A DNA stretch of 40,832 bases from Candidatus Omnitrophota bacterium (GTDB taxonomy: Bacteria; Omnitrophota; Omnitrophia; Omnitrophales; Aquincolibacteriaceae). Position numbers and translations under genes: made by a program. Shown piece by piece: positions 33,720 through 40,832 of this stretch (positions are counted from its first letter, which is position 1; each line of letters starts with the position of its first letter). The notes under the pieces are model-generated. The model had not been told where the DNA came from and ran no database searches. It saw only the letters and a program-made list of their open reading frames with translations. Location: contig JAHFHG010000016.1 in the NCBI GenBank assembly GCA_023247035.1, positions 1-40,832 on the forward strand, read 5' to 3'.

Positions 33720-34097
33720 TCAGGCGGCGTCGGGAGGAGGCGGGGCGAGGAGCTGATCGATCTCGTCCTTGAGGCGGGTCAGGTCAAAGGGCTTGGTAAG
33801 GAAGGCGTCGCGGCCGAGTCTTTCAGCCTCGTCAATCAGATGCTGGTCCACGTAGCCCGTATTGACAATGACCTTGATCCAAGGGTAAGAGGCCTTGCAC
33901 ATTTTGAGCACGGCCAGGCCGGACATATCGGGTAGTTTCATATCCAGGAGCACGAGGGCGGGCTTGAGTTTTTCGATAAGCTCGATTCCCATTTTGGCCG
34001 TGTCCGCGGTGTGGACCTCGTAGCCCTCCTCTTCGAAAAAAGATTTTATTTCTTCGACAATTCCCGGCTCGTCGTCAATGATGAGTAACTTCTTCAT
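33720..34097 (-). CDS. CheY-like single-domain response regulator
   Basis: The 125-residue protein is a complete receiver with all functional residues: acidic pair D8/D9 in LLIIDDEPG, phosphoacceptor D52 in VLLDMKLPD, T80 in VIVNTGY and K102 in LTKPFDL. There is no output domain, so it acts by protein contact or in a phosphorelay. The ATG at 34097 has GGAG seven bases upstream; the TTG in the track is rejected. It lies 44 bases from the histidine kinase, its probable partner. Confidence 0.93.
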   Translation of the reverse strand: MKKLLIIDDEPGIVEEIKSFFEEEGYEVHTADTAKMGIELIEKLKPALVLLDMKLPDMSGLAVLKMCKASYPWIKVIVNTGYVDQHLIDEAERLGRDAFLTKPFDLTRLKDEIDQLLAPPPPDAA

Positions 34098-34114
34098 TCC
34101 CAGCTCCAAGCTTC

Positions 34115-34137
34115 AAGCTGCCTGTGGCCTGCAGCTT
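34115..34137. repeat. GC-rich hairpin between histidine kinase and regulator
   Basis: AAGCTGC (34115-34121) and GCAGCTT (34131-34137) form a seven-pair stem with a nine-base loop, directly upstream of the regulator's GGAG binding site on the minus strand. More AAGCTT/AGCTTG-like units follow. No T run follows the stem on the minus strand, so it is not a simple terminator. Confidence 0.4.
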
Positions 34138-34141
34138 CTTT

Positions 34142-36472
34142 TCAGCTCGACACGCTTATCGGCGGATAAGCGCTCGTTCCCTCGCCTGCCGTATCTTCAT
34201 AGGCCGGCAGGGTCACGGTGAAGGTCGTGCCCTCTCCCACTTTGCTTTTCACCGTAACGTCGCCGCCGTGAAGCTCAATAATGTATTTGCACATATAAAG
34301 GCCCATTCCTGAGCCGCGGCCGGGCGGTTTTGTCGTAAAGCCGTAATTGAAAATTTTTTTCATAATCTCTTCGGGCATCCCGCAGCCGTTGTCGGAAAAA
34401 TGGACGGCGACACGGGTCGAATTCTGGGGATCGGGTTCTGCCGTGACACGAATCCTGCGGTTGCGGCGGCCCGTCATTGCGTGGTAGGCGTTGATAAACA
34501 AATTCAGGAAGACTTCCTGCAGGCGTTCGAGATCGCCGCGAACGAGCGGGATGCCGCCCGGGACATCGAACTCCACCTCCGTGCCGCTCAGGTTGTCGAG
34601 ATAAGTTTGAAATTGAACAAGCGGAAGCGTTTCTTCGAGGATCAGTTTGAGTGAAAGCGGCTCAAATTTTCCTTTCTCAGAACGCTTCAAAAGTCCCGTT
34701 AAAGTGTTCACAACAGCTTTGATCCGGCCGATATTTTGCTCCATTTTCTGGAAAAGTTCGAGGACTTCGGCGACCTTGAGGTCGGGATTTTTGCGGTATT
34801 TTAAAATCGCGCGCGACACGTTCATCGAAAGAATCGTTAAGGGATTATTCACCTCGTGGCCGACCGAGGCCGCAAGCCGCCCGAGCGTGGCCATTTTCTG
34901 TTCGTGAATGAGCTGGACCTGGGTGTCCTGGAGCTGCTTGTTGGCGATTTCCGTTTCGTGGAGGGCATTCATCAAAAGGTTTTTGGAATACTCAAGCTGC
35001 TCGTTGATTTTTTCAAGCTGTTTCGATTTGTTGACCGCTTCGTCAAAGAGTTTGGCGTTCTCGATCGCGATTGCGGATTCCTGGGCCAGGGTGAAAAGGA
35101 TATTGAGGTCGTCGGTGGTGTAGTAGTCGCCTGATTTTTTTTCGCCCAAAATCAGAATATTGCGCAGCTCGGGGCCAAGGAAGCTCGGCACGCAGCAGGC
35201 CGATTCAAGCTCCTGCATTGTCAGCAAGATAGCCTGAAAGTCGTAGTGGCGCGGCTCCTGGCCGCGGACTTTCTTCTTATTGCCAGCCTCCATATATTCC
35301 TTGGCGCGCTCGAGGTCGATCGCCTCTTTTTCCCGGATCAGGTACATAATGAGCGGGTTGGCGTCGTCGAGCCGGTATTCCAGAAAATTTTTCGTATACC
35401 CGCGCTGGTAGCCGAGCTCGTACTCTCCGGCTTCCTTGACCTTGATCATGACCGCCGCGTTGCGCACGCGCATTTTCATCGTGATAAAGTGGACGACCAG
35501 GCCGAGGAGGTGGCGCAGGCTCTCGATCTTCGACATTCCCCGCGTGGCGTCTTTCAGGAGCTGCTGGTAATTGTATTTTTTCTGGAAGAGAAAGCGGTCC
35601 GTGAGATTGACGAGGAGGTTGCGTATCGGATCATATCCAAGGACGATCAGGAAAAGCGATATCGCGTACGTCCAAACATTGCTCGCGCCGAAGTAGACAT
35701 TCAGCACTTCGCGGACTAAAAATGTAGCTGCCGAAAAAACCCCGAACACAAATGCCAAAATACCAGCGAATACAAGGGTTTTCTTAATAATAAATTCGAT
35801 ATCGAACTCGCGATAACGAACAATCGTATAACTCATCACAAAAGGGTAAAGCACGATCAATGTGCTAGCATATGGAGGAAAAGGAATGTTGAAAATTAAC
35901 AAGAAAAGGGAAATCCCACCTACAAATCCCAAGAATGAAGAAAACATAAAGAAAAGGATACGCTTGCGATAATTTTCTTTAGCAGACGCGAAAGCTTTAA
36001 ATAAATAAAAGTTAGCGAAGCTGATTGCAAAAACAAAATATAATGCGACATAGAATGGATAGAGCACCCCCTTTTCTGGATAAAAGCGCATATCCATTTT
36101 AGGAAGGAGATCACTCACTACCAGAGGTGTTAATGCCGCCAAAAACATTAGAGTCGAAATAATGTAAGAAAAAATTAACAACTTCCGGCGCCGCCGATCA
36201 TGGCGATGAGTGAATGCAAGTGTCATGTGAAGAAAAATGACAGGGATATAAGCTCCGACAGCATGCGAACAACGGCTCGCGATGATTGCTATTTGATAAT
36301 TTACGATAGGAAGAAGAGTAAGAAAATAGCCGAAAGCCCAAAGTGCAACGGCTGAACAAAACAGCATGAAAATCTGATGAAGGAATTGGCTACGGTTATG
36401 CGAAAAAACAAAAAAACCCAAACAAAAATAGGATATTGTAGTTAAAAAAGTAACAACTATATAAAATGTCAC
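34142..36472 (-). CDS. Multi-pass membrane sensor histidine kinase
   Basis: The 776-residue kinase has about eight membrane segments at residues 1-285 (a 7TM-type sensor region), a GAF-like domain at about 305-472 (ending AQESAIAIENAKLFDEAV), a coiled coil, a dimerisation helix with the phosphorylated His in GHEVNNPL (H539), and an ATPase domain with N box LNLFINAYHAM, G1 DNGCGMP and G2 GSGMGL. The GTG start has GAGGA ten bases upstream. The 3' two thirds use the GC-richer codons of the neighbouring genes, whereas the membrane part is visibly AT-richer, like the genes upstream. It most likely phosphorylates the CheY-like protein beside it. Confidence 0.93.
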   Translation of the reverse strand: MTFYIVVTFLTTISYFCLGFFVFSHNRSQFLHQIFMLFCSAVALWAFGYFLTLLPIVNYQIAIIASRCSHAVGAYIPVIFLHMTLAFTHRHDRRRRKLLIFSYIISTLMFLAALTPLVVSDLLPKMDMRFYPEKGVLYPFYVALYFVFAISFANFYLFKAFASAKENYRKRILFFMFSSFLGFVGGISLFLLIFNIPFPPYASTLIVLYPFVMSYTIVRYREFDIEFIIKKTLVFAGILAFVFGVFSAATFLVREVLNVYFGASNVWTYAISLFLIVLGYDPIRNLLVNLTDRFLFQKKYNYQQLLKDATRGMSKIESLRHLLGLVVHFITMKMRVRNAAVMIKVKEAGEYELGYQRGYTKNFLEYRLDDANPLIMYLIREKEAIDLERAKEYMEAGNKKKVRGQEPRHYDFQAILLTMQELESACCVPSFLGPELRNILILGEKKSGDYYTTDDLNILFTLAQESAIAIENAKLFDEAVNKSKQLEKINEQLEYSKNLLMNALHETEIANKQLQDTQVQLIHEQKMATLGRLAASVGHEVNNPLTILSMNVSRAILKYRKNPDLKVAEVLELFQKMEQNIGRIKAVVNTLTGLLKRSEKGKFEPLSLKLILEETLPLVQFQTYLDNLSGTEVEFDVPGGIPLVRGDLERLQEVFLNLFINAYHAMTGRRNRRIRVTAEPDPQNSTRVAVHFSDNGCGMPEEIMKKIFNYGFTTKPPGRGSGMGLYMCKYIIELHGGDVTVKSKVGEGTTFTVTLPAYEDTAGEGTSAYPPISVSS

Positions 36473-36490
36473 CCGACGGGTTTCCTCGCT

Positions 36491-37153
36491 TTAGCAGGTG
36501 AGTATTTTTTCATATTCCTCTGTAAAATCAAGATGCAGATCCAACGTTTTTAAAAATTCCAATATGTTATGCGCAATAATTCTATGTCCTTCATTGTTGG
36601 GGTGAAGGCCGTCGGGCGCCATAACCTTATCCATCTTCTTTTCAAGATCAGTTCGAATATCTATCCATTTAAATTTCATTTCAGTAGCAACATTCTCAAT
36701 CTCATCATTATATTGTTCCTGAAGAAGAACGGAGTTGGGGTAGCCGGATTCTTGGCATTGTTTGAGATCGGGCCGTGCCTTAAACAATCTGACCGAATCG
36801 ATCGGTTGGAGATTACAAAAAATAGGCGTTTGGTTATTATCATTTATGCGAAGCCCCATCTCCATTAAATTCTTCTTCATTTGTTCAAGAGTAATTTGCG
36901 GGTGTCCTTTTGGACTAAACCAACAATCATTATTTCCAAACAAAATTAAGACGTGTGAAAATTCATGTTGCATAATTACATCGTTTTCTAGACGCCTTAA
37001 CCCATCCTCGCTAGTATTCCAATTTCTTGCTCGCAAGGAAATGGGTATTGTTAATGCGCTTTTAATAAGTTTCGCACAGCAAAGATGACGATCGGAAGCA
37101 CCGGTCCCCGCCAGAATGCTATCACCAAATAAAATTAACCCTTTAATTGCCAT
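36491..37153 (-). CDS. SGNH/GDSL hydrolase
   Basis: The 220-residue protein shows the SGNH hydrolase blocks in order: GDSILAG with nucleophile S12, a block II Gly near 51, GNND (N74/N75) and DGLHPNNEGH with D181 and H184. No signal peptide is seen, so it is probably cytoplasmic. Enzymes of this fold cleave esters or thioesters, including acyl-CoA and acyl-ACP. Its position directly after enoyl-CoA hydratase, ACP and ketosynthase genes suggests release or transfer of an acyl chain made by them. The codon usage is AT-rich like those neighbours. Confidence 0.85.
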   Translation of the reverse strand: MAIKGLILFGDSILAGTGASDRHLCCAKLIKSALTIPISLRARNWNTSEDGLRRLENDVIMQHEFSHVLILFGNNDCWFSPKGHPQITLEQMKKNLMEMGLRINDNNQTPIFCNLQPIDSVRLFKARPDLKQCQESGYPNSVLLQEQYNDEIENVATEMKFKWIDIRTDLEKKMDKVMAPDGLHPNNEGHRIIAHNILEFLKTLDLHLDFTEEYEKILTC

Positions 37154-37162
37154 AAAGCTACT

Positions 37163-37972
37163 CTATCGATTCTTATATTGTGGAATCCGTTTTTCTTTAT
37201 AGGCTTTAAGTCCTTCTTTCATATCTTCTGATCTACAAACCTCTTGAAAACATTCAATCTCTTTCCTCAACCCTTCCTCAAGAGAGCCGCTCTTCAATCC
37301 CTCGCTAATTGCCCTTTGAGCCATTCTCACACAAATCTGACTATTTCGTAAAATCTTCTCTGCCAACTCCAAAGCAACCTCAGCAAGTTTTTCAGGTTTT
37401 GTAATTATGTCAATTAGTCCAATCTCTAAAGCTTCCTGCGCCGAAATTAGATCTCCTGTTAAGATTAATCTTCTAGCCCTTGAAGAGCCGATAAGTCGCA
37501 CTAGTCGTTGTGTACCGCCAAATCCAGGAATTATGCCTAAGTTAACTTCTGGTTGCCCAAATTTTGCCCGTTCAGAAGCTAGTCGTATATGACAAGCCAT
37601 CGCTATCTCATTTCCACCTCCAACACATAACCCATTAATAGCTGCAATTATAGGTTTGTCTAGATTTTCGATTTTGTCGCATAGTTTTTGACCGCCCCGT
37701 GCCAAGATGGCTCCTTCATTTGGCGAAGAGATTGCCATAATTTCATTGATATCGACGCCTGAAGAGAAAGCTCTTTCACCCGTTGCCGTTATGATAAGAA
37801 TCTTTGCACTTTCATCACAGTTAAAATTATCAATGGAGCAATCCAATTCATTAAGAAGGTCCATTCTAAGGGCATTTACTGGCGGGTGATCAATAACCAA
37901 AAGCCAGGCATTTCCATTTTTTTGTTTTTGTATTTCTAAATATTTGAGTTTTGATTTAGCAATTAAGTCCAT
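37163..37972 (-). CDS. Enoyl-CoA hydratase/isomerase family (crotonase)
   Basis: The 269-residue protein has a crotonase fold with both oxyanion-hole segments (AFSSGVDI and GLCVGGG) and both catalytic glutamates at the proper spacing of 20 (E122 in GGGNE and E142 in GQPE), followed by GIIPGFGGTQRLVR. It should add water to, or isomerise, an enoyl thioester. The end ETCRSEDMKEGLKAYKEKR-like pattern, MKEGLKAYKEKRIPQ, is typical of the family. It starts five bases after the ACP stop. Housekeeping beta-oxidation partners are absent here, so action on an ACP-bound chain is plausible but inferred. Confidence 0.92.
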   Translation of the reverse strand: MDLIAKSKLKYLEIQKQKNGNAWLLVIDHPPVNALRMDLLNELDCSIDNFNCDESAKILIITATGERAFSSGVDINEIMAISSPNEGAILARGGQKLCDKIENLDKPIIAAINGLCVGGGNEIAMACHIRLASERAKFGQPEVNLGIIPGFGGTQRLVRLIGSSRARRLILTGDLISAQEALEIGLIDIITKPEKLAEVALELAEKILRNSQICVRMAQRAISEGLKSGSLEEGLRKEIECFQEVCRSEDMKEGLKAYKEKRIPQYKNR

Positions 37973-37977
37973 TGGAC

Positions 37978-38247
37978 TTATTTTCCAATCTCAATAATAT
38001 AATCGACTATTTGACTAATTTTTCTCTTTGTATTGGCTTCGCTTATATTTGGGTTAACTTGAAATTCCTCTTCAATTGCATTTAATAAATCTAACGTTTC
38101 AACAGAATCAATTCCCAGATCATCGACAATGTCAGTTCCCCAATCGATTTTCGGCTGGCTATCAATACTCTTTTCATGAAATACTTTTAACAAATTCATC
38201 AAAACTTTCCTAAGACGTTTGAAGACTTCTTCTCTATCGAATGCCAT
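37978..38247 (-). CDS. Acyl carrier protein
   Basis: The 89-residue protein from the ATG at 38247 (the track uses an upstream TTG) has the phosphopantetheine site DLGIDSVETLDLLNAIEEEF with Ser48 and the four-helix pattern of ACP. It is a little longer at the N-terminus than the housekeeping ACP and differs from the usual LGADSLDTVE, which suggests a dedicated carrier for this cluster. Upstream, GGGGAAGG lies about eleven bases before the ATG. The 99-base stretch before it is purine-rich on the minus strand and holds no gene. Confidence 0.88.
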   Translation of the reverse strand: MAFDREEVFKRLRKVLMNLLKVFHEKSIDSQPKIDWGTDIVDDLGIDSVETLDLLNAIEEEFQVNPNISEANTKRKISQIVDYIIEIGK

Positions 38248-38346
38248 TAGTATATTGACCTTCCCCAATCCAGTGGACGTTTTGTTAAGCAGAAATAGTA
38301 GCCGTGTTTTCTCTTTCTTTTTTTGCTGCTTTTTTTCTTTCTCCTA

Positions 38347-39159
38347 TTATTTCCTTACTGTAAATAAATTGTACATACCCCATTGATCAGTATTAATATT
38401 AATATTTTTGAACCCGGCTGCGATTAACCATGTCTGAAGAATATTTGGTAATCGATAGTGAAGAATCCATGCTCCTTCTCTTGTCGTACAAACTTTCTCC
38501 ATTAATTTTTTGCTTGGATTATTTTGTTGGTTAACAAAAAGAAATAAGCCCTCATCATCAAGCCCTTCGTAAATCTGTCTAAAAGCGTCTCGAACTTTAT
38601 CATCTTCTAAATATTCAATTAATCCAGATGCAATTATAATATGAGGACGCCAATCAATCTTATTACCAAATTTTTTTAAATGCCCAAGGCGGAATACATT
38701 TCCTTTAAAAAAACGAAGCCTTGTTTCCGAAATTTCATAAGCCTTGGCAATGGACCGCCCCAATTCTAATGATTTATTATCATAATCTACCCCTATGATT
38801 TCAATTCCATCTTGATTAAAAATTGCTTCTAATTCCGCCAAATATCTTCCAGCACCACAAGCAACATCTATTATTCTCATTGTTTTTCCTTCATTTTTTC
38901 TTTGTCGGATTTTTTCTCCAACAATTCTAAGTATATTTTGCTTTCTCGACTGAGTAGCCTTAACTGCGGGTAATCGTAATAAGAAGTAGTCAATGATCTT
39001 CCCAACGCCATAGTATCCCTCTGCTTTCTTTACATACATATGATCAAAATTATACCCTGTTGAAGCTTCTCCCAATACGCTTTGCCTACCCAACTTACTC
39101 ATAAGCAATATCCTTCGAATGATTTTCTTATAGATAAAATCTTCTAATGACTGCTTCAT
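38347..39159 (-). CDS. SAM-dependent methyltransferase (class I)
   Basis: The 270-residue protein has a class I methyltransferase core with motif I IIDVACGAGRYLAEL (96-110), IEIIGVDYDNKSLELG as the acidic-loop strand, GNVFRLG, and HIIIASGLIEYLEDD. An N-terminal part of about 90 residues (STGYNFDHMYVKKAEGYYG) precedes it. It reminds me of the methyltransferase domain sometimes joined to an alpha/beta hydrolase, but I am not certain. The substrate may be the chain on the adjacent ACP. It begins directly after the ketosynthase stop codon. Confidence 0.85.
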   Translation of the reverse strand: MKQSLEDFIYKKIIRRILLMSKLGRQSVLGEASTGYNFDHMYVKKAEGYYGVGKIIDYFLLRLPAVKATQSRKQNILRIVGEKIRQRKNEGKTMRIIDVACGAGRYLAELEAIFNQDGIEIIGVDYDNKSLELGRSIAKAYEISETRLRFFKGNVFRLGHLKKFGNKIDWRPHIIIASGLIEYLEDDKVRDAFRQIYEGLDDEGLFLFVNQQNNPSKKLMEKVCTTREGAWILHYRLPNILQTWLIAAGFKNININTDQWGMYNLFTVRK

Positions 39160-40398
39160 CTAATCGACCTTTCTAAAAACTAAGACGGAATTATTTGAAC
39201 CGAAACCAAAGGAATTGGACATTGCGTAGTCGATCTTACATTCTAAGGCTTTTTTTCTTACAACATTAATGTCGCACTCTTCATCAAGCTCGTCACAGTT
39301 AATAGTGGGTGAAATAATCTGATCTCTAACGGATAAAACTGTCAATATTGCCTCGATAGCCCCAGCTGCCCCTATCATGTGCCCTGTTTGTGATTTCGTA
39401 CTGGATACATAGGGTGTTTTATTACCAAATACTTTTCGAATAGCTTTCGCTTCTGCAATATCATTCATTTTCGTCGCTGTTCCATGTGCATTTATGTATT
39501 GCACTTGATCTTTAGCTATGTCACTTTTTTTTAGGGCATTTTCAATCGCAATCGCCGCATCCTCACCATTAGGCTCTGGGATTGCCATGTGATAGGCTCC
39601 GCAGTTGCTTGAATATCCACTGAGTTCTGCATAAATTTTGGCTTTGCGAGTAACGGCATTTTCATAAGTCTCGAGTATCAAAATACCTGCACCTTCCCCT
39701 AATACAAAACCGTCTCTCTTCTTGTCAAAAGGTCTGGGCGTATTAAAACCTATTTTACCGTTGCCTTTCGAAAGCACTCGCAATGATTGATAAGCTGCAT
39801 AAGTAAACGGTGTAATCGGACATTCAACGCCACCCGTAACAACAACATCAGCTATTCCCAATTCTAAAAGCTGGGCAGCTGTTGCTATTGCATTTCCTCC
39901 GGACGAACAAGCGGTTGAAATAGTTAAGTTTTCTCCTTTCAGCTTGAACTCCATAGCAATATATGCAGACACGGCATTGGGTGCAATTCTCAGCACTGAA
40001 CTCGACAAAACACGGCGCGGATCCTTGCCTCCAATGAGTTTAAAGATCTGTTCCTCATGAAAAAGGCTTCCACCCAGTCCAGAACCTATTACAACAGGCA
40101 CCTGATCGTGTTTCGCTTCAAGATATGAGTTTATATCTGCATCTTCAACGGCCATTCGTGCAGCAGCGATTCCCATTTGTGCAAACCGGTCTGTTTTTCT
40201 AAATAGTTCAGAAGACATGAAATTTTTAGGATCAAAATTCTTGACCTCGGCTGCAATGTTTGTCTCATAATTTGTAGCATCAAAAAGCGTGACGTTACCC
40301 ACCCCTGACTTTCCGGCTAAAGAGGACTGCCAAGTTTCTTCAATTCCAATGCCGATGGGTGTAATGGCCCCTAAACCTGTGACAACAATTCTCTTCAT
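39160..40398 (-). CDS. Beta-ketoacyl-ACP synthase (FabF/KAS II type)
   Basis: The 412-residue condensing enzyme has the Cys-His-His triad: C164 in TACSSGGNA, H305 in NAHGTATKMND and H340 in TGHMIGAAG, with Lys335. The ending SNSFGFGSNNSVLVF is typical. The NAHGTATKMND segment differs from the usual GTSTPLGD of housekeeping FabF and is nearer to ketosynthases of specialised pathways. No acyltransferase or chain-length factor is present. It extends an acyl chain by two carbons on an ACP, plausibly the one encoded 1 kb downstream. I do not give a symbol because housekeeping fabF may be elsewhere. Confidence 0.93.
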   Translation of the reverse strand: MKRIVVTGLGAITPIGIGIEETWQSSLAGKSGVGNVTLFDATNYETNIAAEVKNFDPKNFMSSELFRKTDRFAQMGIAAARMAVEDADINSYLEAKHDQVPVVIGSGLGGSLFHEEQIFKLIGGKDPRRVLSSSVLRIAPNAVSAYIAMEFKLKGENLTISTACSSGGNAIATAAQLLELGIADVVVTGGVECPITPFTYAAYQSLRVLSKGNGKIGFNTPRPFDKKRDGFVLGEGAGILILETYENAVTRKAKIYAELSGYSSNCGAYHMAIPEPNGEDAAIAIENALKKSDIAKDQVQYINAHGTATKMNDIAEAKAIRKVFGNKTPYVSSTKSQTGHMIGAAGAIEAILTVLSVRDQIISPTINCDELDEECDINVVRKKALECKIDYAMSNSFGFGSNNSVLVFRKVD

Positions 40399-40437
40399 AA
40401 TGGCACTTGCTATATTCCTTAATTAGGCAGCTCTATT

Positions 40438-40832
40438 TTATTGAGATTTAGAATTTACATTTACAATTTGTGCTTCTTGGCTTCTAGAAGAAAATAGGTT
40501 GTCCCATTTATAAGTCAAGCTGATAGTGAATTCCTGAAGGAAAGTAAAATAGTTACCGTCCACAGATTGACCCAAAGCTTCTGAAGTCGCACTTTTAATT
40601 TTTCTACGAAGATTAAAAAGCGAGAGATGTGATATATCCAAGACTAAATTTTTATTGATCTGATAGCCTAATCCAAGACTAAAACCTAAACGGTTGCTGT
40701 CTGGTACTGCAGGAATAAAATGGTCCGCCGGCACAACAAAGGTGTAAAATAAGCTTCCCGCGCGCAAAGAAATTTTATCCGTCAGTTTGTGATTTCCGCC
40801 AAGATGCATACTAAAACTATTGGAGTAATCTT
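40438..40832 (-). CDS. FadL/OmpP1-family outer-membrane protein, C-terminal part only
   Basis: The track ORF starts at an internal ATG (40809), but the frame is open to the window edge (DYSNSFSMHLGGNHKL), so the gene continues outside. About 131 residues are visible, with beta-barrel strands such as KISLRAGSLFY, PDSNRLGFSLGLGYQI and LVLDISHLSLF. These match the C-terminal end of FadL-type channels, which carry hydrophobic substrates across the outer membrane. A short tail (SSRSQEAQIVNVNSKSQ) follows the last strand. It lies 39 bases before the ketosynthase and probably belongs to the same unit. Confidence 0.75.
   Translation of the reverse strand, partial: DYSNSFSMHLGGNHKLTDKISLRAGSLFYTFVVPADHFIPAVPDSNRLGFSLGLGYQINKNLVLDISHLSLFNLRRKIKSATSEALGQSVDGNYFTFLQEFTISLTYKWDNLFSSRSQEAQIVNVNSKSQ

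Overview
The window reads as a chromosomal segment of a Gram-negative bacterium from a poorly cultivated lineage. The evidence for an outer membrane is an LptE-type lipoprotein, a BamD-like TPR protein, an LptF/LptG permease, a lipoprotein cyclophilin and a FadL-type channel. An LL-diaminopimelate aminotransferase, L-aspartate dehydrogenase (NadX), glgC and several short unknown genes would fit Omnitrophota or a PVC-related group. That placement is inference from gene content; no rRNA or marker tree is available here. Almost everything lies on the minus strand; only rpsT, comF and the LptF/G permease are on the plus strand. No mobile element, CRISPR array, tRNA or rRNA was seen, and no gene-free stretch exceeds 300 bases (the longest are about 258 bp at 17279-17536 and 227 bp at 370-596).

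Layout, left to right. (1) 1-2036: the 5' part of a secreted unknown protein, then uvrC, which is unusually compact. (2) 2055-5094: murJ, with divergent rpsT overlapping its start, then holA. (3) 5094-9361: lptE, a 1031-residue TPR/coiled-coil protein behind a very good sigma70-type promoter, cutA and a small winged-helix gene. (4) 9453-16054: uvrA, nadX, panD, panC, folK, dapL, a cofactor and amino-acid block in which NadX and PanD both consume L-aspartate. (5) 16081-17278: three consecutive unknown genes that share one C-terminal sequence module. (6) 17537-27169: a long run, read as rpsU, amrB (Memo), amrA (AMMECR1), an ArsC-like gene, hisS, aspS, phoH, pgpH, ybeY and recO, with many overlapping starts and stops. 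It has a near-consensus promoter before rpsU and a plausible AU-rich terminator after recO. (7) 27304-29099: comF and an lptF/lptG gene on the plus strand. (8) 29206-34097: a lipoprotein cyclophilin, a small membrane protein, glgC, two small genes (one a degenerate receiver), a zinc-ribbon membrane protein and a CheY-like regulator. (9) 34142-36472: a large multi-pass histidine kinase that probably pairs with that regulator. (10) 36491-40832: a visibly AT-richer block of ketosynthase, methyltransferase, acyl carrier protein, enoyl-CoA hydratase and SGNH hydrolase, preceded by the C-terminus of a FadL-like channel.

The last block is the best candidate for an undescribed system. Its genes look like a minimal set for building, modifying, releasing and exporting or importing an unusual acyl chain, and its composition differs from the housekeeping genes. 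The composition change appears to begin inside the neighbouring histidine kinase gene. Second-tier observations are the three tandem related modules at 16081-17278, the BamD-like protein fused to about 700 residues of coiled coil, the UvrC lacking roughly 120 residues, and the overlapping murJ/rpsT starts. Several start codons in the ORF track are TTG or GTG; I moved starts where a ribosome binding site or family length argued for it.
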